Positions 7,790 through 16,166 of a stretch of DNA of 41,709 nt are shown in pieces (within the stretch, counting starts at the first letter, position 1; every line of letters starts with the position of its first letter). A program made the position numbers and the translations under genes. Below the pieces are notes generated by a model. That model did not search any database and was not told where the DNA came from. It saw nothing but the letters and a program-made list of their open reading frames with translations. The stretch spans positions 1 through 41,709 of the forward strand of contig JASEGV010000021.1 in NCBI GenBank assembly GCA_030017895.1, written 5' to 3'. Source of the stretch: Bacteroidota bacterium. GTDB lineage: Bacteria > Bacteroidota > Ignavibacteria > UBA10030 > BY39.

Positions 7790-8923
7790 ATGAATACATT
7801 ATATATTGGTGATTTAAGCATCCCTCTTCCACTTATACAGGGTGGAATGGGAGTGGGAGTATCCCTTTCCGGATTGGCAGCAGCTGTAGCTAACGAAGGC
7901 GGCGTCGGCGTTATCTCAAGCGCAGGGTTAGGGCTTTTATACAAAAAATTTTCAAACGATTTTTTAGAAGCAAGCATATTAGGACTGAAAGAAGAGCTAC
8001 GAAAAGCCCGTGAGAAAACATCCGGTGTTATAGGTGTAAATATTATGGTGGCAATGTCGAACTTTACCGACATGGTAAGAACTGCAATTTCTGAAAAGGC
8101 AGATATTATTTTTGCCGGAGCCGGACTTCCACTCGATTTACCAAGCTTCCTAAAGAAAGACAGCGTTACAAAATTAGCTCCTATTGTCTCGTCGGGACGG
8201 GCAGCAAAAATTATTTGTGAGAAATGGAAAAAAAATTATAACTATCTTCCCGATGCAATTGTTGTGGAAGGTCCCAAAGCTGGCGGGCATTTAGGCTTTA
8301 AACCAGAACAAATAGAAGATGAGAATTTTGCGCTCGAAAAATTGATACCGGATGTCGTCAATGAAGTTAAACCGTTTGAAGAAATGTACAACAAGCAGAT
8401 ACCTGTAATAGCAGCCGGCGGAATTTATACCGGCGAAGATATATACAACATCATGCAGTTAGGCGCTTCAGGAGTTCAGATGGGAACACGTTTTGTAACG
8501 ACTGAAGAGTGCGATGCTTCACCAGAGTTCAAGCAATCTTATATCGATGCAAAAGCCGAGGATATTGAAATTATAAAAAGCCCTGTGGGAATGCCCGGGC
8601 GAGCAATCACGAGTAATTTTCTTGAAAAAGTTAAACAAGGAAAACGTATGCCTTTACAATGTCCGTTTCAATGTATTAAAACCTGTGAAATTTCAAGCAG
8701 TCCGTACTGCATTATCACTGCTTTGATAAATGCATTAAAAGGAAATTTTGAAAAAGGATATGCCTTCTGCGGCTCGAATGCTTTCAAGGCAACAAGCATT
8801 ACCACAGTAAAGGAACTTGTACAAAATCTAATTGATGAGTTTAAAGCAACCGTAAACAATAAACTCGAAATTTCCCGATGGAACTCTCGTCCAATCGGGA
8901 CGGAGCAAAACTCCTATATCTAA
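7790..8923 (+). CDS. Nitronate monooxygenase-like FMN-dependent oxidoreductase
   Basis: 377 residues from ATG 7790; a TTG three bases earlier is less likely. It has a TIM-barrel with the family's FMN features: 'PLIQGGMGVGVS' at the N-terminus, 'AAVANEGGVGVISSAGLG', 'DAIVVEGPKAGGHLGF' with the His of the nitronate monooxygenase/FabK family, and 'IPVIAAGGIYTGEDI..IMQLGASGVQMGTRF' (phosphate binding). A C-terminal extension holds a cysteine cluster, 'CPFQCIKTC...SPYC' plus 'AFCGS', found in one branch of these proteins. Substrate unknown: nitroalkane oxidation is the textbook reaction, but enoyl-ACP reductase (FabK-like) or another flavin activity is possible. Convergent with the PEBP gene, 4 bp apart. 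Confidence 0.85.
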   Translation: MNTLYIGDLSIPLPLIQGGMGVGVSLSGLAAAVANEGGVGVISSAGLGLLYKKFSNDFLEASILGLKEELRKAREKTSGVIGVNIMVAMSNFTDMVRTAISEKADIIFAGAGLPLDLPSFLKKDSVTKLAPIVSSGRAAKIICEKWKKNYNYLPDAIVVEGPKAGGHLGFKPEQIEDENFALEKLIPDVVNEVKPFEEMYNKQIPVIAAGGIYTGEDIYNIMQLGASGVQMGTRFVTTEECDASPEFKQSYIDAKAEDIEIIKSPVGMPGRAITSNFLEKVKQGKRMPLQCPFQCIKTCEISSSPYCIITALINALKGNFEKGYAFCGSNAFKATSITTVKELVQNLIDEFKATVNNKLEISRWNSRPIGTEQNSYI

Positions 8924-8927
8924 CCAA

Positions 8928-9416
8928 TTATCTCTCGAACACACCAACGGTTTTAGCGGTCGCAATAACTTTTCCATCAATCGCTTTACGGAATGTTATA
9001 AGTGATGTATGCTTATCGAGTTCCAATTTTTCTACATCCAAGGCATAAATTGTAACTTCATACTTATGTAAGCCGCTTCCTTTAGGTGGTTGTGGTCCGC
9101 CATAACCAACTGAACCAAATGTGTTATTAAGTTCTTTAGAACCTGTAGGAAGTTTATTAGTGTTTGATGCGCCTTCAACTATCTCATTGACAGTTAACGG
9201 GATATGTATCACACACCAGTGCACCCAGTTGTTTGCAACCGGATGTAAATCGATAATTGATATGGCGTATGATTTCGTTTCTTTAGGTACATTCTCCCAC
9301 TTGAGAGGAATAGAAATATTTTTGCCGCCGGTTATGCCGGTGTTCGCATACTTTGTCGGAATTACTTTTCCATCTTCGAAAGCAGTCGATGTTATAGTAA
9401 ACTTTGGATTGTTCAT
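8928..9416 (-). CDS. YbhB/YbcL-family PEBP (Raf kinase inhibitor-like) protein
   Basis: 162 residues, the usual length for bacterial phosphatidylethanolamine-binding-protein homologues. Family features in order: 'ITSTAFEDGKVIPTKYA', 'PLKWENVPKETKSYAISIID', 'WVHWCVIHIP' at the ligand-pocket region, and 'GYGGPQPPKGSGLHKYEVTI'. No signal peptide, so cytoplasmic. The biochemical role of bacterial PEBPs is poorly defined. It follows the STAS gene by 14 bp and is probably co-transcribed with it. Confidence 0.9.
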   Translation of the reverse strand: MNNPKFTITSTAFEDGKVIPTKYANTGITGGKNISIPLKWENVPKETKSYAISIIDLHPVANNWVHWCVIHIPLTVNEIVEGASNTNKLPTGSKELNNTFGSVGYGGPQPPKGSGLHKYEVTIYALDVEKLELDKHTSLITFRKAIDGKVIATAKTVGVFER

Positions 9417-9430
9417 TTAAAAAAACAATA

Positions 9431-9772
9431 CTAATTCTTAAAACCTGCTATTGCTTCTTCGTGTGTTTCGTAAGTATCGAAAACTTTTATAAGTTGAGTA
9501 ATTACAAAAATCGATTTTATTTTTTCCCCGACGTGCGAAAGTTTTAAATCGCCACCGGCATTTCGAAGTGTTGTTAAAACCGAAATTAAACTCCCCAAAC
9601 CGGTGGAATTAATATAAGCAACATCAGCTAAGTCGATAACTATTTTCTTAACATTATCCGTAATTAAACTGCGGACTTTCTCACGAATATTTGTAGTCTC
9701 GGGTTCTCCGATTAGGTCTCCCCTCAATGTAATTATTGCTACATCGTTTACAATATTTTCTTTTATTTTCAT
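9431..9772 (-). CDS. STAS-domain anti-anti-sigma factor (SpoIIAA/RsbV-like)
   Basis: 113 residues, a single STAS domain. The phosphorylation-loop signature is present as 'VAYINSTGLGSLISVLTTLR', with the Ser of 'NSTGLG' the expected target of an RsbW/SpoIIAB-type kinase. Such proteins release a sigma factor or other partner when unphosphorylated. No kinase or phosphatase partner lies nearby, so the pathway is unknown. AGGAAAAA stands before the ATG. Divergent from the M24 peptidase gene; the space between them holds small palindromes. Confidence 0.9.
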   Translation of the reverse strand: MKIKENIVNDVAIITLRGDLIGEPETTNIREKVRSLITDNVKKIVIDLADVAYINSTGLGSLISVLTTLRNAGGDLKLSHVGEKIKSIFVITQLIKVFDTYETHEEAIAGFKN

Positions 9773-9858
9773 ATTTTTTCCTGTTATTGATTTTTCTTAA
9801 AAAAAATGCTGTATAATTTTACAGAATTAATATATCAAAATCAAGTTAATTGTTTACT

Positions 9859-9886
9859 CAAGTCAACTTGCTTTAGTCGTACGACT
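9859..9886. promoter_or_regulatory. Paired short palindromes between divergent genes
   Basis: The 137-bp gap between the STAS and M24 genes holds CAAGT-CA-ACTTG (9859-9870) and, four bases on, the perfect 12-bp palindrome AGTCGTACGACT (9875-9886). Their position 36-63 bp before the M24 start suggests operator half-sites or part of a promoter region. No regulator can be named from the sequence. Confidence 0.35.
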
Positions 9887-9921
9887 TAAGTAAATTTTCA
9901 CAAAATAAAATGGAGAAAATT

Positions 9922-11097
9922 ATGGTACAAGAAAAAATTCAACAGGCAATTGAGATTTTAAAAGAAAAGAAAATTGATATGTGGATGACTTTTGTTCGTG
10001 AAAGCACCACAATACCCGACCCTATTATCGATGTAAGCGTTGGAACACATTGCACCTGGCAAACTGCATACATCATAACAGCGAAAGGCGAAACAATCGC
10101 GATTGCCGGTAGTTTGGATATCGCAAACCTAAAAACCCACGGTAATTATAAAGAGATTATCGGATACGTTCAATCGATAAAAAATACTTTATTGGAAGTC
10201 TTGGACAGAATAAATCCTAAAACTATTGCCTTGAATTATTCAACTAATACAGTGATTTCAGATGGACTCACACACGGAATGTGGCTTCAATTAATGACTT
10301 ACCTTGAAAATACTCCGTTTAAAGAAAGAATCATCTCAGCCGAACCAATAATTTCTGCACTAAGAGGAAGAAAATCTTCTTCCGAATTGAAATTGATGAA
10401 AGATGCTATCAAGGAAACATTGAAAATATTCGATAAGGTTACAAAATTCATAAAACCCGGAAAGACCGAGCAAGATGTTGCTAACTTCATTTTACAGGAA
10501 GTGAAGAAGTTAGGCGTTGAACCTGCATGGGATAAAGAACATTGTCCCGCAGTTTTTACAGGACCTGAATCGGCGGGTGCGCACGCGGGACCCACAAAAA
10601 GAAAAATTGAAGGCGGACATATTATAAATATCGATTTCGGTATAAAGTGGAAAGGATACTGTTCAGATTTACAACGCACCTGGTACATAAAAAGAAAAGG
10701 CGAAAAAACTCCCCCAAAGGAAGTTGTTCGTGGATTTAACACGATCATAGAAGCGATACTACTCGCTTCGAAAAAACTAAAACCGGGTGTACAGGGCTGC
10801 GACGTTGACGATGCTGCACGCAATCATATAACATCAAACGGTTATGCCGAATATCCTCACGGGCTTGGCCATCAAATCGGACGGGTCGCACACGACGGAG
10901 GAGGAGGACTTTTCCCGCGTTGGGAACGCTATGGAACACTTCCCTTTCAGCAAGTCGAAGAGGGACAGGTCTATACACTTGAACCTCGTCTAACCGTCGA
11001 GGGACACGGTGTGGCAACGGTTGAGGAAATGGTAGTTGTAACAAAAGATGGCTGTGTGTTTTTATCAAAGCCGCAGAAGAAGATTTATTTGGTTTAA
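9922..11097 (+). CDS. M24-family metallopeptidase (Xaa-Pro aminopeptidase/prolidase type)
   Basis: 391 residues from ATG 9922, chosen because GGAG lies seven bases before it; ATG 9910 would lack a ribosome-binding site. A creatinase-like N-domain (to about residue 155) precedes the pita-bread catalytic domain. The five metal ligands can be placed at Asp238 ('INIDFG'), Asp249 ('YCSDLQR'), His317 ('HGLGHQIG'), Glu354 ('TLEPRL') and Glu368/369 ('VEEM'). It probably removes an N-terminal residue before proline, or cleaves Xaa-Pro dipeptides, with two Mn or Co ions. No signal peptide. Convergent with the HEPN-like gene 8 bp downstream. Confidence 0.88.
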   Translation: MVQEKIQQAIEILKEKKIDMWMTFVRESTTIPDPIIDVSVGTHCTWQTAYIITAKGETIAIAGSLDIANLKTHGNYKEIIGYVQSIKNTLLEVLDRINPKTIALNYSTNTVISDGLTHGMWLQLMTYLENTPFKERIISAEPIISALRGRKSSSELKLMKDAIKETLKIFDKVTKFIKPGKTEQDVANFILQEVKKLGVEPAWDKEHCPAVFTGPESAGAHAGPTKRKIEGGHIINIDFGIKWKGYCSDLQRTWYIKRKGEKTPPKEVVRGFNTIIEAILLASKKLKPGVQGCDVDDAARNHITSNGYAEYPHGLGHQIGRVAHDGGGGLFPRWERYGTLPFQQVEEGQVYTLEPRLTVEGHGVATVEEMVVVTKDGCVFLSKPQKKIYLV

Positions 11098-11104
11098 TTA
11101 TTAA

Positions 11105-11485
11105 CTATACTGCACCAATATTTCTTAATTTTTCAAATGTTCTTAAAGAAAGATGATATGCGGTTTCTGCTCTTTTCAGATCAATAGATGCATTATTATC
11201 ATAATCAGCAACTTTCCTTTCTTTCCATAAGCGTCTCAGGTTATTTCCAATTTCTTGTTCAATCTTATTTGAAGAGTTGATATATTTTTCCCTAACAAAT
11301 TTATGTGTATCTATCATTTGTATTATTATACCTTGTTTATCGAGAAAATTTCGTGATATACCAAATGCCCCATAATATAAACGACTTAGCGAGGTACGCA
11401 GATATGCTTCTCTTAAATTTGAATGACAATAATTATTAAATAATTTCTCTGCTAATTCTATATACAAAGTCCAATCAAAGCTCAT
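11105..11485 (-). CDS. HEPN-like domain protein, third gene of a three-gene operon
   Basis: 126 residues, all-helical. It shows two hallmarks of HEPN proteins: an early 'LSRLYYGAFGISRNFLDK' helix, like the 'SRAYYAxF' of PF05168-type proteins, and a late 'RRLWKERKVADYDN', like their 'LRxxRxxADYD'. HEPN domains are common in toxin-antitoxin, abortive-infection and RNA-processing systems. The canonical catalytic R-x4-6-H is not evident: the late motif has Asp-Tyr-Asp where His would be expected. RNase activity therefore should not be assumed. Its ATG overlaps the stop of the upstream gene (ATGA), so the two proteins are made together. Confidence 0.65.
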   Translation of the reverse strand: MSFDWTLYIELAEKLFNNYCHSNLREAYLRTSLSRLYYGAFGISRNFLDKQGIIIQMIDTHKFVREKYINSSNKIEQEIGNNLRRLWKERKVADYDNNASIDLKRAETAYHLSLRTFEKLRNIGAV

Positions 11486-11958
11486 ACAGGTCTAACCATC
11501 ACAGATAATATTTTTTTAACCCTTACATCAATATCGAACCATATTTCTTCATCAAATTTATCTAACAGATCTAAAGAATCTTCTGGAGATAAATTCGTTT
11601 TAATAATAACTGAGAGTCCCTCATAATTTTCTTCCGGATCTTCATCGAATTCTAAACAAATCTCTACTACTTTATTACAAAAAATATTCATGACCTTTTC
11701 GTTGATATTAAGAAGTGGTTTGATGATATAATAATGATCATAAATTACTCTTTTTACTTGTTCTGAGTTTTGAAAATTATATGATTTTTGGAGTAGATTG
11801 AAATTATTAATAAAAGTAAGAGAATAACTACTCTTAACAGATTCGAAAATATCTGTTTGATTTAATACTTCTGTATAAGTTCTTGTTGAGCTCACAAATC
11901 CATAAGGAAGAAATTCTCTACTTGTATATTCATTGGGAAAGTATGGTACTTCGATCAT
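11482..11958 (-). CDS. Unknown protein, middle gene of the HEPN/TIGR04255-like operon
   Basis: 158 residues, no family recognised. The N-terminus is 'MIEVPYFPNEYTSREFLPYG'. Mixed helix and strand with an acidic C-terminal half ('EFDEDPEENYEGLSVIIKTN', 'DLLDKFDEEIWFDID') ending 'KILSVMVRPV'. The pattern 'LSVIIKTNLSPEDSLDLLDKF' recalls small proteins with a strand-helix fold, but that is only an impression. No signal peptide or membrane segment. It starts 14 bp after the TIGR04255-like gene and its stop overlaps the start of the HEPN-like gene, so it is firmly within the operon. Confidence 0.6.
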   Translation of the reverse strand: MIEVPYFPNEYTSREFLPYGFVSSTRTYTEVLNQTDIFESVKSSYSLTFINNFNLLQKSYNFQNSEQVKRVIYDHYYIIKPLLNINEKVMNIFCNKVVEICLEFDEDPEENYEGLSVIIKTNLSPEDSLDLLDKFDEEIWFDIDVRVKKILSVMVRPV

Positions 11959-11972
11959 ATTGAAAATATTTT

Positions 11973-12719
11973 TTATTGTTTATTATTAAATAACTGACGA
12001 CAGGAATCGGTAATTGATTCTTCAAATATTTCTATTACTTTATCATGAGCTTCTTCGATCCAGTTTAAAACATTATCCATACTCACTTCTTCAGGTTTTG
12101 CTAACACGTAGTCCCAATCAAGGATTATTACTGTTTTATCAGCAAGCTTTTCTTGTGATTTATGAATTGATAGAATCAATACATCTCTTCCATTGAAAAA
12201 CGACATTTCTAAACGCATAAAAAACTGAGTAATATTACGATCTTCAACTTTGGGGATATGTGGATATATTTTAAAATATTCACTCAAATCAAATGATATC
12301 TTTGGAACCTCCACTCTGTCAATATATCGTAAACCAATTCTTTCAATCCCATCAGGCTGTACAATTTCTCTGAAGATATCGAAAGCTTTCTTTGCAGTGG
12401 GAATAAACTTCTCCCAATTTGAATAAGGCGGTATATGATGTGCTGAAACCATATTAGGAGCAACTCTAATAAGTTTCTCTCCACTATTGGTTTTATATTG
12501 CATGCCTAGCAATTTAGTTCTAACTTTTTGTTGAATATCTTCTTTACTAAATTCAAGCTTCGCTTCATACTCGTGTAGTTCTTCTTTATTAGGGTATTCA
12601 TCTTTTATTTTCTCATAAAATCTACCCGGGACAGATATATCATTTGGGTTTTTAACTTTAAATCGAATTTCACAAACAATTTCAATAACAGGCGGGTTGA
12701 TATATTTTCGTGAACTCAT
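11973..12719 (-). CDS. TIGR04255-family-like protein
   Basis: 248 residues. The N-terminus 'YINPPVIEIVCEIRFKVKN' followed by 'PGRFYEKIKDEYP', and the central 'IERIGLRYIDRVEVP', match what I remember of TIGR04255 proteins (PPxxEaxCEIRF ... LRYINR), a family of about 250 residues with no known function. Soluble, no signal peptide. First gene of a three-gene minus-strand operon with the 158-residue unknown and the HEPN-like protein. TIGR04255 proteins often occur in accessory regions beside such small genes. Base composition of these three genes is visibly AT-rich compared with the peptidase gene alongside. Confidence 0.7.
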   Translation of the reverse strand: MSSRKYINPPVIEIVCEIRFKVKNPNDISVPGRFYEKIKDEYPNKEELHEYEAKLEFSKEDIQQKVRTKLLGMQYKTNSGEKLIRVAPNMVSAHHIPPYSNWEKFIPTAKKAFDIFREIVQPDGIERIGLRYIDRVEVPKISFDLSEYFKIYPHIPKVEDRNITQFFMRLEMSFFNGRDVLILSIHKSQEKLADKTVIILDWDYVLAKPEEVSMDNVLNWIEEAHDKVIEIFEESITDSCRQLFNNKQ

Positions 12720-12832
12720 ATTCTTTTTTCCTCAAAATTGAAGGCTTTCATTTATCATTTACCTTTTGAACCATTCAAATATAAGCTCAATTCATTTAAT
12801 AATCAAGAACCATTGCTAAATCAATCAATCTT

Positions 12833-13933
12833 TTACTTTATAGTATAAAATGAATCTATCATCTTTCCGGTCAAATCATAGACTTCCATTTTCAACAAAT
12901 TGCCAGCAACAGAAATGAAGCAATAACTGAATTCTTTTTTCCCAAACACATAGCCACTGTCCGGGTTGTCAATTTCATACAACGGAGCGCCGCCGCCACC
13001 TGCCACTACATAATTTATGCTGTCGACCAAATATCGCTGGTAGTTGTGGTCGTGTCCGTTAAAAATGATGTCGGGACTGAACGGTTTGAATACATCTATA
13101 AATTGATTTCTGAATTCTTCTCTGCTCTGTTTACGTTTATCAACAGAAGAATACGGCGGGTGATGATAAAATATGAAAGTAAATTTTTTATCTGTGCTAT
13201 TCGCTAAAACATCCGATAAATATTCTTTCTGATCTTCCCTTCCGTTAAAAGGATGGTTGCTATCCAGCACTATGAAATTTGAATTTCCCCAAGTGAACGA
13301 ATAATAATTCTCTTTATCCGGAAGAGCAAAGTAGTTATAATACCGCTCGTCGTTATCCTCGTGATTTCCTAATACAGGATAATAAGGAATGAATTTCATT
13401 AGTTGATTATTGATCTCGAAAAACTTATCCCAGTCAGATTGTATATTCCCCTTCATAACAAAATCACCGGTATGGACGACAAAATTAGGTTGGTGCAAAA
13501 TAATTCTATTAACTAAATTGTTATGTACTTCATGTCCATCGCGTGTATCTCCTAAAACTACAAAACTGAATGCGGTAGTATCAACCGGCGCTGTCCAAAA
13601 TTTATATACTTCAGATTCATAACCTCCGTCCGTTACCTGATAAAAATATTCTGTCTGAGGATTAAGCCCGTTTAAAGTGATTTGATGGTAAGTTGTTTTT
13701 CTGTTGTCAGATTTTCTTACTCCTAAACTCGAATCGAGACCGTATTTAACTTCTCCGAGTCCAATTTCTTCGCTTATCCAACAAATTGTAATACCGGTTT
13801 GTGTAGTGTTTTGTAAATATGGTCCTTTTTCAATTTGTCCGATCGAAATGTTTGAAAATATTGCCGACCCAAATATGAATATGAATAATATCTTTATACA
13901 AGAATTGTTATTTAACATGAGATTTTCTTTCAT
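12833..13933 (-). CDS. Secreted purple-acid-phosphatase-like metallophosphoesterase
   Basis: 366 residues from ATG 13933; ATG 13918 would also work and keeps the whole signal peptide. Signal peptide 'CIKILFIFIFGSAIFSNISIG', then an Fn3-like N-domain ('KGPYLQNTTQTGITICWISE') as in purple acid phosphatases. The calcineurin-type metal-binding motifs follow in order: 'VLGDTRDGH', 'HTGDFV', 'VLGNHEDND', 'IFYHHPPYS' and 'NGHDHNYQR'. It probably hydrolyses phosphomonoesters outside the cytoplasm with a two-metal centre. It lacks a complete sorting domain; the C-terminus 'LKMEVYDLTGKMIDSFYTIK' resembles a shortened one. The start overlaps the end of the decayed transporter gene. Confidence 0.88.
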   Translation of the reverse strand: MKENLMLNNNSCIKILFIFIFGSAIFSNISIGQIEKGPYLQNTTQTGITICWISEEIGLGEVKYGLDSSLGVRKSDNRKTTYHQITLNGLNPQTEYFYQVTDGGYESEVYKFWTAPVDTTAFSFVVLGDTRDGHEVHNNLVNRIILHQPNFVVHTGDFVMKGNIQSDWDKFFEINNQLMKFIPYYPVLGNHEDNDERYYNYFALPDKENYYSFTWGNSNFIVLDSNHPFNGREDQKEYLSDVLANSTDKKFTFIFYHHPPYSSVDKRKQSREEFRNQFIDVFKPFSPDIIFNGHDHNYQRYLVDSINYVVAGGGGAPLYEIDNPDSGYVFGKKEFSYCFISVAGNLLKMEVYDLTGKMIDSFYTIK

Positions 13934-14989
13934 CAATTTTCTTTACAACTTTTCCATATATAAAAAGAGCAATAGCCGATACTGAACCGATTGCGGAGAA
14001 GTAATACCAAATATAATTTGCATTATCATACGCATGAATTAGTTGCTCCGGCGAAAGTGTTTTCGGATCCGGGCAATACGCAGTAAGCAAATAACCAGAT
14101 ATGCCGAATCCGAGAATAGAAGATAGGAATGAGTGTAAATGACTAAAACCTAAATAAGCGCCTTCTTCGCCTTTTGGCGCTTGCAGCGAGAAGAATTCGA
14201 GATAATGCGGTGAGATAAAACATTCAGCTAATCCCTGTACCATTATTCCGGCAATCATCATTACGGTGATAGGATGCAGTGTAAATAAACCAAAGATTGA
14301 AACGGATTGTCCAGTCAGAGATTCCAAAAGCGGACTTGAAGCCATAAGCAACGCCGAGAACGGCATTAAGAGCATACCGATACTCATGGAAGTAATTGCT
14401 TGTACACGTTTCATTAATTGAGTAATTAAAACTACCGATGTCATTACCACGAATGGATTCACGTTCGCAATCCACTCTGGTGAGGCATGCTCGCCAACGG
14501 TTCTTAAAACATATTTCGGCATCGTCGCATACATCTGGTGTTGTATCATCCAAAAACCAGTTACAATAAGTATTAATATCAACATTCTTATAGAAAAAAT
14601 AAACAACGATAAGAGCAATGAACGTCATAGCTGCGGCAAAAAAGTTAATCGATTCCAGCCCGAAATAGATGCGGAGCGGGTAGAACAGTTGCTTTATACG
14701 GCAACGCACCTAAAGCAAAATAGCCGACTGATAAAAGTGCGAAGGCAAGTATTATTGCTTTACGAAAACCAATCTTATCGGCAAAAGCGCCTGTAAATGG
14801 CGGTAGAAAATACAGACCTGCAGAGAATACACCGCCAATCCAAGCGGCGGCTATATCATCGAAACCGACTACGTTTGTAAGATATAATGTAATTGCAATG
14901 AAGACTGCATAATATGCCGCTCGCTCAAAAAGCTCAACGGCGTTGGCAGTCCAAAATGCGCGTGGGAATTTCCATGTGGGTTTTGTCAT
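13908..14989 (-). pseudogene. Decayed MFS/POT-like transporter
   Basis: Three frames in order cover one transporter. Frame one starts MTKPTWKFPRAFWTANAVEL, contains 'PPFTGAFADKIGFRKAI' (the conserved loop between helices 2 and 3) and breaks near 14690. Frame two holds 'PLRIYFGLESINFFAAAMTF' and breaks near 14600. Frame three runs from 'LILILIVTGFWMIQHQMYA' to KIDERKSHVK at 13908. The whole span allows about 360 codons, whereas relatives I remember have about 480, so roughly 80 residues are missing at the first break and some 25 at the second, besides the frameshifts. This is real decay, not a base-call error. It would have been a 12-helix inner-membrane carrier of unknown substrate. Confidence 0.75.
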
Positions 14990-15050
14990 TTAATGTTAAT
15001 CCGTTTTTATTTAATTGTGGATGGAACAATCTCAATTGGTTTTTACCTAA

Positions 15051-16073
15051 TCAAATATATTTTTCCATATCTTTTTTAATTTTTCGGAGAACTTTCAAGT
15101 TCTTCACTAATTGTAAATCTATTCCCAGTGAGGTGGTAATCGGTCTTAGGATGCTCAAAATATCTTTATCCATAACTTCTATTAATTTGGGGATTACTCC
15201 TAATTGTTCAATCGCTTTTATCAGTTCGTATTGGCACTCATTCACAATATCAACCTGTTCTATAAGCTTGGCCTGTAAAATAAATGCTGAGTATTTATCG
15301 ACACACATTAAAAATCTGGGATAGTATGGGCGTGTATTTTTTTTCTCTTGAAGCGGATTGAAGGAATATGAACAATCGAATTCCCAGCCGACATCGGCAA
15401 AATGATATTTGCTTTTGATTCCATCCAATTGGTGATGCGGAATTCTTGATAGGTAAGATACATTTTTCTTTACCATTTTTGGCTGTACCCTCATATCTTG
15501 CCATTCAATACCATTTTGAACTGTTCGCAATCCTCTTACAAGATATTCATTTTTATTATCTGAAAATAGAATTTGTCTATTTTCTTTAAACCGTCCAGCG
15601 ACTTCTTTTGCTTGCTGTAAACATAAAGTTAGAAACTGAATTTGTTCGGGAGATATAAACCACGGATAAAAGCCCGGCGTGTATTCGCGACACATCGGAT
15701 AAGCGTACGAACCTTTAATGTTGAGTCCGAGAGATTTTATTGTATCTAAATCTATTTTCTCCAAAATATTTTTATTCTCAAACGAGATAATTAAACATTT
15801 TTGATAGAAAATCGAATCCGTTTTTTTTGATTTATCCGATAGAATCCTGTAATAGCTATCCAATCCTTCAGTTCCTAAATATACAATTAGTCCAAACATT
15901 TCGCGGTTCGCACCGATAACACAACAATAGCCGATTTCCTCGGTCGCAGGATTCTGGACGCCAAAAATATCTGTATCATCCATCCAGTCCCAGCAACCGA
16001 AGTCTCTGAAATCAAGAGCGGCATTGTATAAAGATTTTAAATCTTGTGTTGAAGGTTTATTTTGTGTTGTCAT
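15051..16073 (-). CDS. DUF7309/DUF6930-like two-domain protein
   Basis: 340 residues, soluble. The N-terminal part 'LYNAALDFRDFGCWDWMDDT', 'EIGYCCVIGANREMFGLIVY', 'LGTEGLDSYYRIL' matches my memory of DUF7309. The later part 'VGWEFDCSYSFNPL' and 'RPYYPRFLMCVDKYSAFILQ' matches DUF6930, the usual partner domain in one polypeptide. The function of this architecture is unknown. It stands alone between the OPT gene and the decayed transporter, with two matching palindromes just before its start. There is no strong ribosome-binding site before ATG 16073. Confidence 0.6.
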   Translation of the reverse strand: MTTQNKPSTQDLKSLYNAALDFRDFGCWDWMDDTDIFGVQNPATEEIGYCCVIGANREMFGLIVYLGTEGLDSYYRILSDKSKKTDSIFYQKCLIISFENKNILEKIDLDTIKSLGLNIKGSYAYPMCREYTPGFYPWFISPEQIQFLTLCLQQAKEVAGRFKENRQILFSDNKNEYLVRGLRTVQNGIEWQDMRVQPKMVKKNVSYLSRIPHHQLDGIKSKYHFADVGWEFDCSYSFNPLQEKKNTRPYYPRFLMCVDKYSAFILQAKLIEQVDIVNECQYELIKAIEQLGVIPKLIEVMDKDILSILRPITTSLGIDLQLVKNLKVLRKIKKDMEKYI

Positions 16074-16096
16074 AATAATTTGCCTGTCTATTTACC

Positions 16097-16153
16097 AAAC
16101 TGTTGAAACAGTTTATATTTTACTATTGTTACTTTTAACCGTTTCAACGGTTT
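16097..16153. promoter_or_regulatory. Twin 18-bp palindromes before the DUF7309/DUF6930-like gene
   Basis: AAACTGTTGAAACAGTTT (16097-16114) and TAACCGTTTCAACGGTTT (16136-16153) are two copies of one palindromic pattern, AACYGTTTCAACRGTT, with centres 39 bp apart. The variable pair changes from T-A to C-G in step, so the symmetry is kept. They lie 24-80 bp before the minus-strand start at 16073 and just after the OPT gene. They could be paired operators or repeated extragenic palindromes; neither has a T-run expected of a terminator. Confidence 0.5.
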
Positions 16154-16166
16154 ATCTACAAAAATC

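Noticed and set aside
10299-11068. Minus-strand open frames across the M24 gene
   Set aside because: They overlap the five metal ligands of a well-supported peptidase and resemble no protein family.
11105-11485. Calling the HEPN-like protein an active RNase toxin
   Set aside because: The R-x4-6-H motif is not seen; only the ADYD-type motif of non-canonical HEPN proteins is.
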